DNA of 64,000 nucleotides from Sphingobacterium nematocida (GCF_900168125.1 NZ_FUZF01000011.1:62001-126000), one strand, 5' to 3'. Shown: positions 24,700 to 33,674, counted from the first letter of the stretch. The notes: generated from the letters alone by a model not told the origin. Translations and numbers: made by a program.

Positions 24700-25173
24700 A
24701 TGATTTTTAAACACCTTTTTAAAGCTACTCTAAACTGGCTCGACAAGAGTGAAGAAATAAAACAACCATCCACTTTTACATACCGAAAGAGCCATCGGAT
24801 CTCTATTGAGGGAAAAGCAGATATACAGGTATCAGCAGCCAAGGCATTTAAAGGAGATCCTAGTCTATATAATCCGGAAGACTTATTGTTGAGCAGTCTA
24901 CTATCCTGCCACATGATGTCATACCTATACGTGTGTTCGCAAAATAATATTGAAGTCATTTCCTACCAAGATACCGCCGAGGCTATATTGGAAACGACGC
25001 TGGATGGCAGCGGTCGATTCGTAGAAGCAATTTTGAATCCACGGGTAGTAATTTCAGATCCGACGAAAATAGAGCTGGCACTATCGCTTCACAGCAAAGC
25101 GAATCAACTTTGCTTTATAGCAAACTCCTGCAACTTCCCCATTACTCACCGCCCTACCTGTCTATCCGCATAG
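24700..25173 (+). CDS. OsmC family peroxiredoxin-like protein
   Basis: 157 residues. The OsmC/Ohr fold is shown by YNPEDLLLSSLLSCHMMSYL around residue 75-88, which carries the first active-site Cys, and by ANQLCFIANSC near the C-terminus, which holds the second. Such proteins reduce organic or fatty-acid hydroperoxides using thiols. The gene stands alone and converges on a small hypothetical gene. Whether it belongs to the OsmC or Ohr branch is not resolved. Confidence 0.85.
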   Translation: MIFKHLFKATLNWLDKSEEIKQPSTFTYRKSHRISIEGKADIQVSAAKAFKGDPSLYNPEDLLLSSLLSCHMMSYLYVCSQNNIEVISYQDTAEAILETTLDGSGRFVEAILNPRVVISDPTKIELALSLHSKANQLCFIANSCNFPITHRPTCLSA

Positions 25174-25182
25174 ATCGATGGA

Positions 25183-25404
25183 TTAGCTATCCATAGCTTG
25201 TATCTGATCGTCATTGAAACCGTCGAGCTTATCCAATCTCTCGTCGGACCACTGTAATAGATCTGTTAAAAGAAATACCTGTGGTTCTTCGGTGTTCAGG
25301 TGATCAATATTATCCCACAGTTGCCCCTCTACTCCCTGTGGCATTCCATCCTTTAATATTTGATATCCTTCATCGATCCAATTCTGTATTTGTTCTCGCT
25401 TCAT
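25183..25404 (-). CDS. Small acidic hypothetical protein
   Basis: 73 residues from the ATG at 25404 (MKREQIQNWIDEGYQILKDG). No signal peptide or membrane helix; it is mostly helical and acidic. The family was not recognised. It lies 9 bp from the end of the convergent OsmC gene and 41 bp downstream of the head-GIN gene on the same strand, so it may be the last gene of that minus-strand group. Confidence 0.55.
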   Translation of the reverse strand: MKREQIQNWIDEGYQILKDGMPQGVEGQLWDNIDHLNTEEPQVFLLTDLLQWSDERLDKLDGFNDDQIQAMDS

Positions 25405-25445
25405 ACACTTTTTTTCTAAAACAAATAACAATCGACGTAGTTTTC

Positions 25446-26123
25446 TTATTCTACAAAATTAATCTTACCACCGGCCAATCGTCTTTGCTTTCGTTCAGGT
25501 GGATTTCCATAAATATCGATAACTCCTCCTGCTCGCGTTTGGGCGTCAACGCTTTTACCAACATTAACCTGACATTTACCTCCGGCATTGGTCCGTACAT
25601 AGGCATTATCAGAAAGCAGATCTTTTGCCTCATAATGTCCTCCAAATGTACAATTTACCGTTTGATCACGTGCCTGTCCTTCTAAATGAATAACTGCCCC
25701 TGCGGTAGTCCACACTTCAATCTCATCCGTATGTACACGCAGGTCTATACGTGCACCTTCATTTGCAGACACATAAATTGAATCCGACTCCACTTCATAA
25801 TCATCTGTACGTACCTGTGCCCCCTTTCGTGCGATTATACTGGAAAGATTCGTCGTATAAAGACTGACATCCACTTTTTGTCCCTGCATGATATAATTAA
25901 TATTCATTTTCAAGCGCAATACATCACCAGTCTGCGTTAGTTCCATCTGATTGGCCAGCTCTCCTTCAATCACAATCTTATCTTCGGGGCCTGCTAGAAG
26001 CCTAACCCTTATCTTATCCGTAACATCGAGCTCTCTAAAAGGAGACAGGGTTCTGGATAACTGGGCATTCACCTGTAAAACACTGACCGTAATTAAAAAA
26101 AATGCTAAAAATATCTGCTTCAT
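25446..26123 (-). CDS. Head GIN domain protein (DUF2807), secreted
   Basis: 225 residues with a signal peptide (IFLAFFLITVSVLQVNAQ). The body is a repetitive beta-helix-like pattern typical of DUF2807: short strands each containing a V/I plus small residues, such as VRTDDYEVESDSIYVSANEG and VRTNAGGKCQVNVG. The family is frequent in Bacteroidota envelopes and has no firm biochemical role. It follows a secreted 166-residue protein gene by 12 bp, so the two are probably co-transcribed. Confidence 0.8.
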   Translation of the reverse strand: MKQIFLAFFLITVSVLQVNAQLSRTLSPFRELDVTDKIRVRLLAGPEDKIVIEGELANQMELTQTGDVLRLKMNINYIMQGQKVDVSLYTTNLSSIIARKGAQVRTDDYEVESDSIYVSANEGARIDLRVHTDEIEVWTTAGAVIHLEGQARDQTVNCTFGGHYEAKDLLSDNAYVRTNAGGKCQVNVGKSVDAQTRAGGVIDIYGNPPERKQRRLAGGKINFVE

Positions 26124-26135
26124 AAAACTTTGTTT

Positions 26136-26636
26136 CTATCTTCCTAACTGTACTAATTCTTGATCTGTATACATCTTTGCTCCCTTCAAATAGTTGTATA
26201 GAACATCTTTGGTTTTCTCATCATTAAGCTTATAAAGATTGCTCACTAAGAAATCCTTGTCCTGTTCTATATTGTCCCGATATCCCAAATAGGTCGGGAT
26301 ATAATATTGGATACATAATCGGATAAACCGAAGCTCTATATTATTGGGGTCTATCTTTATTTGTTTCTCAAGCATCTTTTTGCCTCCATTAAAATAACTC
26401 ATCTTCTTTATTGGGTTGCCCGTATGCTTGGCCATAAACATATGAAAAGCTGCTTCATATCCTTTTTCGACCGAAGTTTTAGCGTGCTTTTCCAGCACGT
26501 CCAAATGCTTTTCACACAAATCCTGATCTTTGACTCCCTTATTAAAATCTTTACGGACATCATTGAGGTTTAGATGCTGTCCCTTGACTACGGCGACCAA
26601 GCCGACAATGACAATACAAAGCAAAATCCCTTTCAT
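26136..26636 (-). CDS. Secreted hypothetical protein, helical
   Basis: 166 residues with a signal peptide (GILLCIVIVGLVAVVKGQ). The mature protein is helical and basic/acidic mixed (DLCEKHLDVLEKHAKTSVEK; GGKKMLEKQIKIDPNNIELR), somewhat like TPR-type helices. The family was not recognised. It lies 12 bp upstream of a head-GIN domain gene in the same direction. A 14-bp palindrome is found 20 bp before its start codon. Confidence 0.55.
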   Translation of the reverse strand: MKGILLCIVIVGLVAVVKGQHLNLNDVRKDFNKGVKDQDLCEKHLDVLEKHAKTSVEKGYEAAFHMFMAKHTGNPIKKMSYFNGGKKMLEKQIKIDPNNIELRFIRLCIQYYIPTYLGYRDNIEQDKDFLVSNLYKLNDEKTKDVLYNYLKGAKMYTDQELVQLGR

Positions 26637-26655
26637 ATGTGTATAATTATTTCAT

Positions 26656-26669
26656 GAGCTCGCGAGCTC
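26656..26669. repeat. 14-bp perfect palindrome
   Basis: GAGCTCGCGAGCTC is its own reverse complement and lies 20 bp upstream of the start of the secreted hypothetical gene at 26636. It could be an operator for a dimeric regulator. A chance origin is also possible. Confidence 0.35.
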
Positions 26670-26821
26670 GGTTTAATTTTCAGTTGTCATATGGAATATC
26701 CAAACTATATCCATCAATCTTTGTGCAGTCTGTACTACATGGATATTTCATAAATCAATACTTACAATGGTTACTGGTCATTAAATTACAAAAAACAAGC
26801 CAAGTATAAGAATGAAATCTA

Positions 26822-27946
26822 TTATTTAACTAAATGATCATACAGACAATTCGCTATTTCTTTTAAGATTTTAGGTTCATCGTCCTGAGACTTAGGTCGA
26901 CATCCATTTGTAATGACAACTATTCCAAAACGTTCTTGGGGCTCAAAAAACATAGCACTATATAACCCGTAAGCAGACCCGGTATGACCGACCATCACGC
27001 TATTGGTTACAAAGTTCCTATTGACATGCAGTGCCAAACCGTAGGCTGCTTCTTTGTTTACAGGAGTCTGCATGATTTTCGCAGACTGTTTTTCAAGAAT
27101 CTTTATCGTGTCGAGTTGTCCATAATTCATGTGCATGATCATATATTTCGCGAGGTCTTTAGCAGAAATCTTCATGCCTCCTGTCGGGGAGAATACAGGA
27201 GTCTTATGTCCAAGTTCATATTTTTTGATTTCTTCACTTCTAGCGGCATAGGCTGCCGGTTGAGGTTCAAAACGAGCAGTGGTACTGTCATATTCGTAGA
27301 TTTTAGCGAAGGACTCCTGATTTAGAGAGTCAATACAATAGCCCGCCTTTAGCCCTAAGGGGGTGAGGATTTTCGCTTTTATATAACTATCAAAACGCAC
27401 TCCCACGGCACGCTCTAAGGCTGCTCCTGCCATATTAAAATTTAGATTACAATAGGCGTAACCGGTGCCCGGCTCGTAGGTATTATAACCCTTTGCCCAT
27501 TCAGGATTTTTATTTGGATTGATGGCATCCAGGTTAAAATAACCATTTTTATCATTGATACTAGAGGTATGCGACAAGACCATTCTTAAAGTAATAACTT
27601 TGTCTGGAAATTGAGGATTACGCACCGGAAAACCAACTAATTTGCCAAAGTCATCATCCAGAGACAACCTCTTGTCTTCAACCAGTTTCATTAGTGCCGT
27701 AGCTGTAAATGACTTTGATATAGAAGCTATTCTGAATAGATCATCTGTCGCGCTTAATTTTACTTTTTGCTCTAAATCTTTATATCCTACGGCATCACTA
27801 TGCACAATCTGTCCGTCTTTTACGACCACATAGGCTACACCTACTGCCTGATACTCCCGAGCAATGCTATCCACCTTATTTTTAATACTTTGTGAGAACA
27901 CAGAAGCATGTATTGTGATAAAAAGTGTTATAAGTAGCTGTTTCAT
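26822..27946 (-). CDS. Serine hydrolase, class C beta-lactamase/penicillin-binding fold
   Basis: 374 residues with a signal peptide (ITLFITIHASVFSQ). Active-site motifs of the Pfam beta-lactamase family are present: S75-I-S-K78, a Tyr-x-Asn-like YCN in GYAYCNLNF (about 164), and VGHTGSAYG near 320 replacing KTG. These proteins are periplasmic D-Ala peptidases or esterases more often than true lactamases. Preceded by a DUF3307-SatD pair on the same strand with an 11-bp gap, so it may be co-transcribed. Confidence 0.85.
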   Translation of the reverse strand: MKQLLITLFITIHASVFSQSIKNKVDSIAREYQAVGVAYVVVKDGQIVHSDAVGYKDLEQKVKLSATDDLFRIASISKSFTATALMKLVEDKRLSLDDDFGKLVGFPVRNPQFPDKVITLRMVLSHTSSINDKNGYFNLDAINPNKNPEWAKGYNTYEPGTGYAYCNLNFNMAGAALERAVGVRFDSYIKAKILTPLGLKAGYCIDSLNQESFAKIYEYDSTTARFEPQPAAYAARSEEIKKYELGHKTPVFSPTGGMKISAKDLAKYMIMHMNYGQLDTIKILEKQSAKIMQTPVNKEAAYGLALHVNRNFVTNSVMVGHTGSAYGLYSAMFFEPQERFGIVVITNGCRPKSQDDEPKILKEIANCLYDHLVK

Positions 27947-27957
27947 ATGTAAATAAT

Positions 27958-28686
27958 TTAAACCAACCTTAATCCTATCCTTAATAGATAGCCAACGACT
28001 ATAGCAATGAGAAAGCTGGCTAATGTACCTACCAGGATATACTCTGTAAACTTCGTATTCTTCGCATTAGTCAGATCTCCAAACCGAAAAATTGATTTTG
28101 CGGCCAATAAAAAGCCTATCCCGGAAAGGAAGCCTACCTGAATGAATAAAACAATAATTAAACGCTCCATAATACCAATCAGCATGCCGGCGTCCATTAG
28201 TGTCTCCTTCTCTTTGGTGTGAAATTCATTCTCTTGATTCCATTTACTAAAAAAAACACGTAGAAAGATGGGAGTTACTACCGATACGACGAGAAAGGCA
28301 ATCAGATATAAAATCGCCCCATCGGAAGATATTTTTTGGAATAACCCTGAAGGAATTCCTAAATGATAGAATGTAATTCCGATTAATACAGCTATATGTA
28401 AGAATTGGTCTAGAACAAAAAGAAACACAGGTTTATAAGGCCATAGCTTCTCCCACCATATCTTTAAACTGTCAATGGCCAAGTGTGCACAGCCAATAGA
28501 AAGTATAAGTACCCAATACGTAGACCAAGAGGAAAACAATACAACCGAGAGCATCAATAGATGCACCAATACATGGAGTAAAAGATATAATATATTGTCT
28601 TTTCGTTTACTAACCCAACTTTTTGGCTGTAATAGAAAGTCACCTAATAGGTGTGCTAAAAGTAGTTTTAAAAATAATGTCAGCAT
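27958..28686 (-). CDS. DUF3307 integral membrane protein
   Basis: 242 residues with about six hydrophobic helices. The N-terminus LFLKLLLAHLLGDFLLQPKSWV and the GCAHLAIDSLKIWW segment are typical of DUF3307, with conserved His/Asp in the first helices. It overlaps the SatD gene by 7 bp, a pairing often seen in Bacteroidota and Firmicutes. Function is unknown; translational coupling suggests that SatD and this membrane protein act together. Confidence 0.82.
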   Translation of the reverse strand: MLTLFLKLLLAHLLGDFLLQPKSWVSKRKDNILYLLLHVLVHLLMLSVVLFSSWSTYWVLILSIGCAHLAIDSLKIWWEKLWPYKPVFLFVLDQFLHIAVLIGITFYHLGIPSGLFQKISSDGAILYLIAFLVVSVVTPIFLRVFFSKWNQENEFHTKEKETLMDAGMLIGIMERLIIVLFIQVGFLSGIGFLLAAKSIFRFGDLTNAKNTKFTEYILVGTLASFLIAIVVGYLLRIGLRLV

Positions 28687-29282
28687 CTTTTTAACAATTC
28701 TTGTGTACAGTAGGATATTGCTTTATTTATTTTGTTCCAGCTTGCTTTTGTCAACTCAGTACTTACCTGACTTTGATGTTTACGTTGTAACATCTTTGCT
28801 AACTCCTGTTGATTAGCCTCAGGGTGTCGTAATGATTGCGCAACAGTCTCCGCCATATTCACCGTCCACTTGTTCGCTATCTCCACACATAGTCCTAATA
28901 AAATATTACTTGACTCATCCCAATCTTCCCAGAGTGATTTTACAGCAATTAAATCCTTATTAAGACTTTCAAAGGCTTCACCCGATCGAACAAAAGCCTC
29001 TCCGGATGAATTCTTTATATGATTATCCAAGTAATCCACATCTCCAATTCCCAACCCCATACGGACATCAAGATGCCCAAGAGATCGAATCCTGGATTTG
29101 ATATAGAACATCGCTTCAATAGCTTGAGCAAGCTCAACCATAAGCTGAAAGCTGTCCCCTCTAAAGATATCGAACTTATCCGAGCAATCTGTTAAAGCAG
29201 ATTCTAAAACGGGCATCCACTCTTTTATATCTTTGGAACGTGAATCTACAATATCTCCTGTAATAATGGCATATAACTGCAT
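28680..29282 (-). CDS. SatD family protein with C-terminal HTH-like segment
   Basis: 200 residues. The N-terminal part opens with YAIITGDIVDSR and contains FDIFRGDSFQLMVE and VRMGLGIGDVDYLD, as in SatD proteins. The C-terminal 50 residues (NQQELAKMLQRKHQSQVSTE followed by LTKASW) read like a helix-turn-helix, which suggests DNA binding. Its gene starts 16 bp from a set of 28-bp repeats in the divergent promoter region, so autoregulation is plausible. The 7-bp overlap with the DUF3307 gene indicates coupling. Confidence 0.8.
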   Translation of the reverse strand: MQLYAIITGDIVDSRSKDIKEWMPVLESALTDCSDKFDIFRGDSFQLMVELAQAIEAMFYIKSRIRSLGHLDVRMGLGIGDVDYLDNHIKNSSGEAFVRSGEAFESLNKDLIAVKSLWEDWDESSNILLGLCVEIANKWTVNMAETVAQSLRHPEANQQELAKMLQRKHQSQVSTELTKASWNKINKAISYCTQELLKRC

Positions 29283-29297
29283 TTTTCTTCTTCTAAA

Positions 29298-29361
29298 TTA
29301 TCACTGATTTAAATGATAATCAAATTTATCACTAATTTTGATGATAATCAAGTTTATCACT
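29298..29361. promoter_or_regulatory. 28-bp tandem operator-like repeats upstream of satD-like gene
   Basis: TTATCACT starts at 29298, 29326 and 29354, exactly 28 bp apart. In the first two units it is followed by TGATAA, so each unit is also an inverted repeat (TTATCA-N10-TGATAA). The array sits between the divergent SatD and polyphosphate-kinase genes. Likely binding sites for a dimeric regulator, possibly SatD itself. Confidence 0.6.
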
Positions 29362-29433
29362 TATTCTAGTTCTAGCTTAAAAAAATTACTAGATTGTTAT
29401 AAAACAAAATATAAATAAACGAGTTTTGGATAT

Positions 29434-30309
29434 ATGAGCAAATTTCAAAAGCAACTCAAGGCAGATTCTAAATTCAAATTAAATGACTTTCCTACATATC
29501 TGGACAATATCAATCCAGAGGAGGCAAAAAGGGAGATGAAACTCGTACGCCGGGAAATTGCCAAAATACAGGAAGTATTATATGCCCACAACAAGTATTC
29601 TGTACTGATCTGCCTACAGGGTATGGACACCGCCGGTAAAGACTCCTTGATACGTGAGGTGTTTAAGGATTTTAATGTACGCGGTGTAGTAGTAGAGAGC
29701 TTCAAAACGCCATGCTATGAAGAGCTACAACATGACTACCTGTGGCGTCACTATATTGCTTTACCTGAAAGAGGAAAATTTTCTGTATTTAACAGAACTC
29801 ATTATGAGAATGTACTGGTCACCCGGGTACATCCAGAGTATATATTACAAGAAAATATTCCTGGAATAAAAGAAGTAAAAGACATTCCTAAAGATTTTTG
29901 GGCCAAAAGATTTAAACAGATTATTGATTTTGAAAGCCATATCCATGAGAATGGTACCATCATTTTAAAGTTCTACCTTCATCTAAGTAAATACGAACAA
30001 AAAAATAGATTGTTGCGACGTCTAGACAAAGGAGACCACAACTGGAAATTTTCTCCAGGAGACCTTAAAGAACGTAAACGATGGGAGGAGTATATGTCCT
30101 ACTATGAAGAAGCTATCCGAAAAACTTCCAAACCTCATGCACCATGGTACGTCATACCCGCCGACAACAAGGATATATCGCGATACCTTGTGGCGCAGAC
30201 TATACTCGAAGAACTCAAAAAATACAAGGATATAAAATATCCCGATCTGCCTCCAGATATTGAAAAACATATCACATTATATCGTAAGGAGCTCGAAAAA
30301 GAAAAGTAG
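29434..30309 (+). CDS. Polyphosphate kinase 2 family protein
   Basis: 291 residues. Walker A GMDTAGKDS (about 64-72), the FNRTHYENVLVTRVHPE segment with the lid/Walker B region, and a C-terminal PHAPWYVIPADNK motif define the PPK2 family. PPK2 enzymes transfer phosphate between inorganic polyphosphate and nucleoside mono- or diphosphates. The sub-class (AMP or ADP specific) cannot be decided by eye. Monocistronic and divergent from satD, with the 28-bp repeat array between them. Confidence 0.9.
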   Translation: MSKFQKQLKADSKFKLNDFPTYLDNINPEEAKREMKLVRREIAKIQEVLYAHNKYSVLICLQGMDTAGKDSLIREVFKDFNVRGVVVESFKTPCYEELQHDYLWRHYIALPERGKFSVFNRTHYENVLVTRVHPEYILQENIPGIKEVKDIPKDFWAKRFKQIIDFESHIHENGTIILKFYLHLSKYEQKNRLLRRLDKGDHNWKFSPGDLKERKRWEEYMSYYEEAIRKTSKPHAPWYVIPADNKDISRYLVAQTILEELKKYKDIKYPDLPPDIEKHITLYRKELEKEK

Positions 30310-30423
30310 CGCATTTATGGAGATATGTCCATCTGATAAACATCAATTCTAATAAAAACTATAGATCATTGTCAAGTTGACAAACCTAATCCTATTTTCA
30401 TCAGGATTTATCAAAAAATTAGG

Positions 30424-30453
30424 TTTGAAAATGAAGTATATATAATATATTTG
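30424..30453 (+). promoter_or_regulatory. Promoter of the aminotransferase gene (TTTG-N18-TATATTTG)
   Basis: TTTG at 30424-30427 and TATATTTG at 30446-30453 fit the Bacteroidota -33/-7 consensus with an 18-bp spacer. The start codon at 30461 follows the -7 box by 7 bp, so the mRNA would have almost no leader. Confidence 0.6.
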
Positions 30454-30460
30454 TATCACC

Positions 30461-31666
30461 ATGAGCACAACATCATATTTATCAGATAGAATCAATAGCC
30501 TTTCTGAATCGGCTACCCTAAAGATGACCAAATTAGGTCGCGAACTAGCCGCTAAAGGCATCAATGTAATCAGTTTAAGCGTTGGTGAACCAGATTTCAA
30601 CACTCCCGACCTTGTTAAGGATGCTGCCAAGAAGGCCTTGGATGAGAACTATACACGCTACACCCCGGTACCGGGATATCCTGAGTTGCGAAAAGCAATC
30701 GTCGAGAAGTTAAAAAATGAAAACGGACTCGATTATGATATTTCTCAGATTGTAGTATCTACAGGTGCTAAGCAATCCTTGTCAAATGTCATATTAACCC
30801 TAATCAATCCGGGAGATGAAGTGATCATCCCTACTCCATACTGGGTATCTTATTCGGAGATGGTGGTACTAGCAGAAGGTAAATCGGTTTTTATCAATAC
30901 CGATATTGAAAGTAATTTCAAAATAACTCCTGCCCAACTAGAAGCTGCTATAACGCCAAAAACAAAAGTATTCATGTTTTCGTCTCCTTGTAATCCTACA
31001 GGATCCGTATATAGCAAAGCTGAACTAGAAGCTCTGGCCAAAGTATTCGAAAAATATCCGAATATTTTCATCATTTCGGACGAAATCTACGAACACATCA
31101 ATTTTGTAGACAAACATGAATCTATCGCTCAGTTTTCTGCAATAAAAGACCGTGTGATCATTGTTAATGGTTTCTCAAAGGCGTTTGCCATGACAGGCTG
31201 GCGTTTAGGGTACATCGCAGCAAACAAGGAAATAGCAGCTGCAAACGATAAGATGCAAGGACAGACAACATCCGGAACCTGTTCCATCGCACAGCGTGCA
31301 GGAATTGCAGCCTACGAAGGAGGCCTAGAAAGTGTCAATAAGATGAAAGAAGCTTTCGCGCGCCGTCGTCAATTAGTTTATGATCTATTGAATGATATCC
31401 CAGGTGTAAAAACCAATCTTCCAGAGGGTGCATTTTACTTTTTCCCTGAAATAAGCTCATTTTTCGGCAAGAAAGATCAAGACGGAAATATCATTAATAA
31501 CTCGGGCGACCTCGCACTATACCTACTTAACCAAGGGCATGTAGCTACAGTAGACGGAAATTCCTTTGGAAATGATAATTATATCCGGTTGTCGTACGCT
31601 GCCTCTGACGAAAACCTGAAAGAAGCACTTCGAAGAATAAAAGAAGCATTAGCCAAATTGGTTTAA
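30461..31666 (+). CDS. Pyridoxal-phosphate aminotransferase, class I (aspartate aminotransferase type)
   Basis: 401 residues. The N-terminus (LSDRINSLSESATLKMTKL) and VISLSVGEPDFNTPD motif are those of subgroup Ib aspartate aminotransferases. FSSPCNPTGSVYS is the conserved NPTG loop, and SKAFAMTGWRLGY holds the Schiff-base lysine. The reaction is transfer of the amino group between aspartate and 2-oxoglutarate. Own promoter upstream and terminator 2 bp downstream, so monocistronic. Confidence 0.9.
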   Translation: MSTTSYLSDRINSLSESATLKMTKLGRELAAKGINVISLSVGEPDFNTPDLVKDAAKKALDENYTRYTPVPGYPELRKAIVEKLKNENGLDYDISQIVVSTGAKQSLSNVILTLINPGDEVIIPTPYWVSYSEMVVLAEGKSVFINTDIESNFKITPAQLEAAITPKTKVFMFSSPCNPTGSVYSKAELEALAKVFEKYPNIFIISDEIYEHINFVDKHESIAQFSAIKDRVIIVNGFSKAFAMTGWRLGYIAANKEIAAANDKMQGQTTSGTCSIAQRAGIAAYEGGLESVNKMKEAFARRRQLVYDLLNDIPGVKTNLPEGAFYFFPEISSFFGKKDQDGNIINNSGDLALYLLNQGHVATVDGNSFGNDNYIRLSYAASDENLKEALRRIKEALAKLV

Positions 31667-31667
31667 A

Positions 31668-31707
31668 AAATATAAAAGCTCCCTTCTCGAAGGGAGCTTT
31701 TATATTT
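31668..31707 (+). terminator. Terminator after the aminotransferase gene
   Basis: AAATATAAAAGCTCCCTTC (31668-31686) is complementary to the segment 31689-31707, giving a very long stem with a tight loop and a T-rich 3' arm. It begins right after the stop codon. Confidence 0.8.
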
Positions 31708-31805
31708 ACATCCATCGTTAAAAAAGAAGTAAAAAAAGAAAGCTTCTTCAACCTCGAAATCAAGTGCAGATAAAAGATTTTAGCACTATTTCGAATAAAA
31801 ATGCA

Positions 31806-31813
31806 TACCTTTG
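31806..31813 (+). promoter_or_regulatory. -7 promoter box of queA
   Basis: TACCTTTG, an exact TAnnTTTG match, lies 54 bp before the queA start codon. Confidence 0.5.
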
Positions 31814-31867
31814 TGTGCTTTTTTAGCCCTATTTAGGACAGTTAAAAAACATAAACACTGATTGCAC

Positions 31868-32917
31868 ATGAAATTATCACAATTTAAATTCAACTTACCT
31901 GAATCTCTTTTGGCATCTGAGCCTTCTGAACAACGTGACGAATCACGTTTAATGGTCTTACATAAAGATACTGGTAAGATTGAACATAAAATCTTTAAAG
32001 ACGTCTTAGATTATTTTGATGATAAAGACGTGATGATATTGAACGACACAAAAGTTTTCCCTGCCCGCATGTATGGCAATAAAGAAAAGACAGGAGCGAC
32101 TATCGAAGTCTTCCTTTTGCGTGAACTCAATAAAGAATTAAGATTATGGGACGTATTAGTTGATCCTGCTCGAAAAATCAGAGTAGGGAATAAATTATAC
32201 TTTGGCGATGATGACCTATTGGTCGCAGAAGTTGTTGACAATACAACATCAAGAGGTCGTACCATTCGTTTCCTTTTTGAAGGTACAGATGAGGAGTTCC
32301 GTCGTAATATCGAGATTTTAGGAGAAACACCTCTCCCAAAATACATCAAGCGTAAAGCTACTCCGGAAGATAAATTCCGTTATCAAACGATATATGCTAA
32401 AAATGAAGGCGCTGTCGCTGCTCCTACAGCAGGACTTCACTTCTCAAGAGAGTTAATGAAACGCCTGGAGCTTAAAGGTGTCGACTTTGCAGAGATTACA
32501 TTGCACGTGGGCTTGGGTACATTCCGCACTGTAGAAGTGGAAGACCTTACTAAACACAAGATGGACTCCGAACAATTTATCATTACAGAAGAGGCTGCAA
32601 AAACAGTAAATCGTGCTATTGATAATAAGCGCCGCATATGTTCAGTAGGTACGACATCAATGCGCGCCATCGAATCATCGGTTTCTGCAGATAAACATCT
32701 AAAAGCAGGTACAGATTGGACGAGCAAGTTCATCTATCCTCCATACGAGTTTAGTATCGCAAACTCTATGATTACAAACTTCCACACGCCTGAATCGACA
32801 TTACTGGTAATGATCGCTGCATTTGGAGGGTACGAAAACGTGATGAACGCGTACGAAATAGCTGTTAAAGAAAAATACCGTTTCTATAGTTACGGTGATG
32901 CCATGCTTATTATTTAA
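31868..32917 (+). CDS. queA: S-adenosylmethionine:tRNA ribosyltransferase-isomerase QueA
   Basis: 349 residues from the ATG at 31868; an upstream in-frame TTG is less likely. Motifs include [14 protein letters not shown] at the N-terminus, [22 protein letters not shown], and [20 protein letters not shown], all conserved in QueA. The enzyme transfers and isomerises the ribosyl moiety of SAM onto preQ1-modified tRNA to form epoxyqueuosine. It is followed by a terminator hairpin that also lies in the leader of ispD. Confidence 0.95.
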   Translation: MKLSQFKFNLPESLLASEPSEQRDESRLMVLHKDTGKIEHKIFKDVLDYFDDKDVMILNDTKVFPARMYGNKEKTGATIEVFLLRELNKELRLWDVLVDPARKIRVGNKLYFGDDDLLVAEVVDNTTSRGRTIRFLFEGTDEEFRRNIEILGETPLPKYIKRKATPEDKFRYQTIYAKNEGAVAAPTAGLHFSRELMKRLELKGVDFAEITLHVGLGTFRTVEVEDLTKHKMDSEQFIITEEAAKTVNRAIDNKRRICSVGTTSMRAIESSVSADKHLKAGTDWTSKFIYPPYEFSIANSMITNFHTPESTLLVMIAAFGGYENVMNAYEIAVKEKYRFYSYGDAMLII

Positions 32918-32947
32918 GTATTATAATAATATTTCAATATTTTTGAA

Positions 32948-32976
32948 GCGTGGATCCAAAATATCCACGCTTTTTT
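32948..32976 (+). terminator. Terminator after queA, lying within the ispD leader
   Basis: GCGTGGAT (32948-32955) pairs with ATCCACGC (32963-32970), followed by TTTTTT. A TATTTTTG box (fits TAnnTTTG) at 32938-32945 would start a transcript near the first arm, and ispD begins at 32982, only 6 bp after the U-tract. The hairpin may thus end queA mRNA and also sit at the 5' end of ispD mRNA. Confidence 0.75.
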
Positions 32977-32981
32977 ACATC

Positions 32982-33674
32982 ATGCCAAATAAGATTGTTA
33001 TCATAGCTGCAGGCGGGTCAGGGGCTCGTCTTAAATCAGACCTACCAAAGCAATATCATTTGCTAAAGGGAAAACCTGTGCTCATGCATACCATACAAGC
33101 GTTTGTAGGTATAGCGGATCGTATTATTGTGGTTCTAAGTGTCCAAATGACCCAAACCTGGCAAAACCTCTGCTCCGCGCATCTTTTTGATATACCACAT
33201 GAATTGGTAATAGGTGGCGACACTCGCTTTCAGAGTGTTCGAAATGCAATACAGCATATTAAGAATACGACACCAAATCCTTTGGACGGTTCTACAGTAA
33301 TCGCTATACATGACGCAGCCAGACCACTTGTAGAAAGAAAACTCATATCCGCATCGTTTGAAATGGCGCTAGCGGGCAATAGCAATGTCCTTGCCGTACC
33401 CAGCACCGACTCTATTCGTATCGGAGATAAGCTTAACTCCACATCGATGGATCGCAGCCGAGTATGGCAAGTGCAGACACCACAGTCTTTTCCAGCACCG
33501 TTATTAATTGAAGCATTCGAACAAGATGAAATACCCACATTTACAGATGACGCCTCCGTCGTTGAACAGAGAGGTCATACGATACATCTTCTTGAAAGCA
33601 GCCCTAGAAATATCAAGCTCACCTATGCAGAAGATTTCGAGATCGCATTATCACATCTAAAAAACGAACTATAA
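32982..33674 (+). CDS. ispD: 2-C-methyl-D-erythritol 4-phosphate cytidylyltransferase IspD
   Basis: 230 residues from the ATG at 32982. That start is chosen because the nucleotide-binding motif VIIAAGGSGARLKSDLPKQY follows directly; the longer frame upstream runs through the terminator. Other motifs: VIAIHDAARPLVE and RVWQVQTPQSF. IspD forms CDP-methylerythritol from MEP and CTP in the non-mevalonate isoprenoid pathway. It follows queA in the same direction across a hairpin. Confidence 0.93.
   Translation: MPNKIVIIAAGGSGARLKSDLPKQYHLLKGKPVLMHTIQAFVGIADRIIVVLSVQMTQTWQNLCSAHLFDIPHELVIGGDTRFQSVRNAIQHIKNTTPNPLDGSTVIAIHDAARPLVERKLISASFEMALAGNSNVLAVPSTDSIRIGDKLNSTSMDRSRVWQVQTPQSFPAPLLIEAFEQDEIPTFTDDASVVEQRGHTIHLLESSPRNIKLTYAEDFEIALSHLKNEL

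Noticed and set aside
29298..29361. CRISPR-like array
   Set aside because: Only three units of 28 bp without distinct spacers and no cas genes; better explained as operators.
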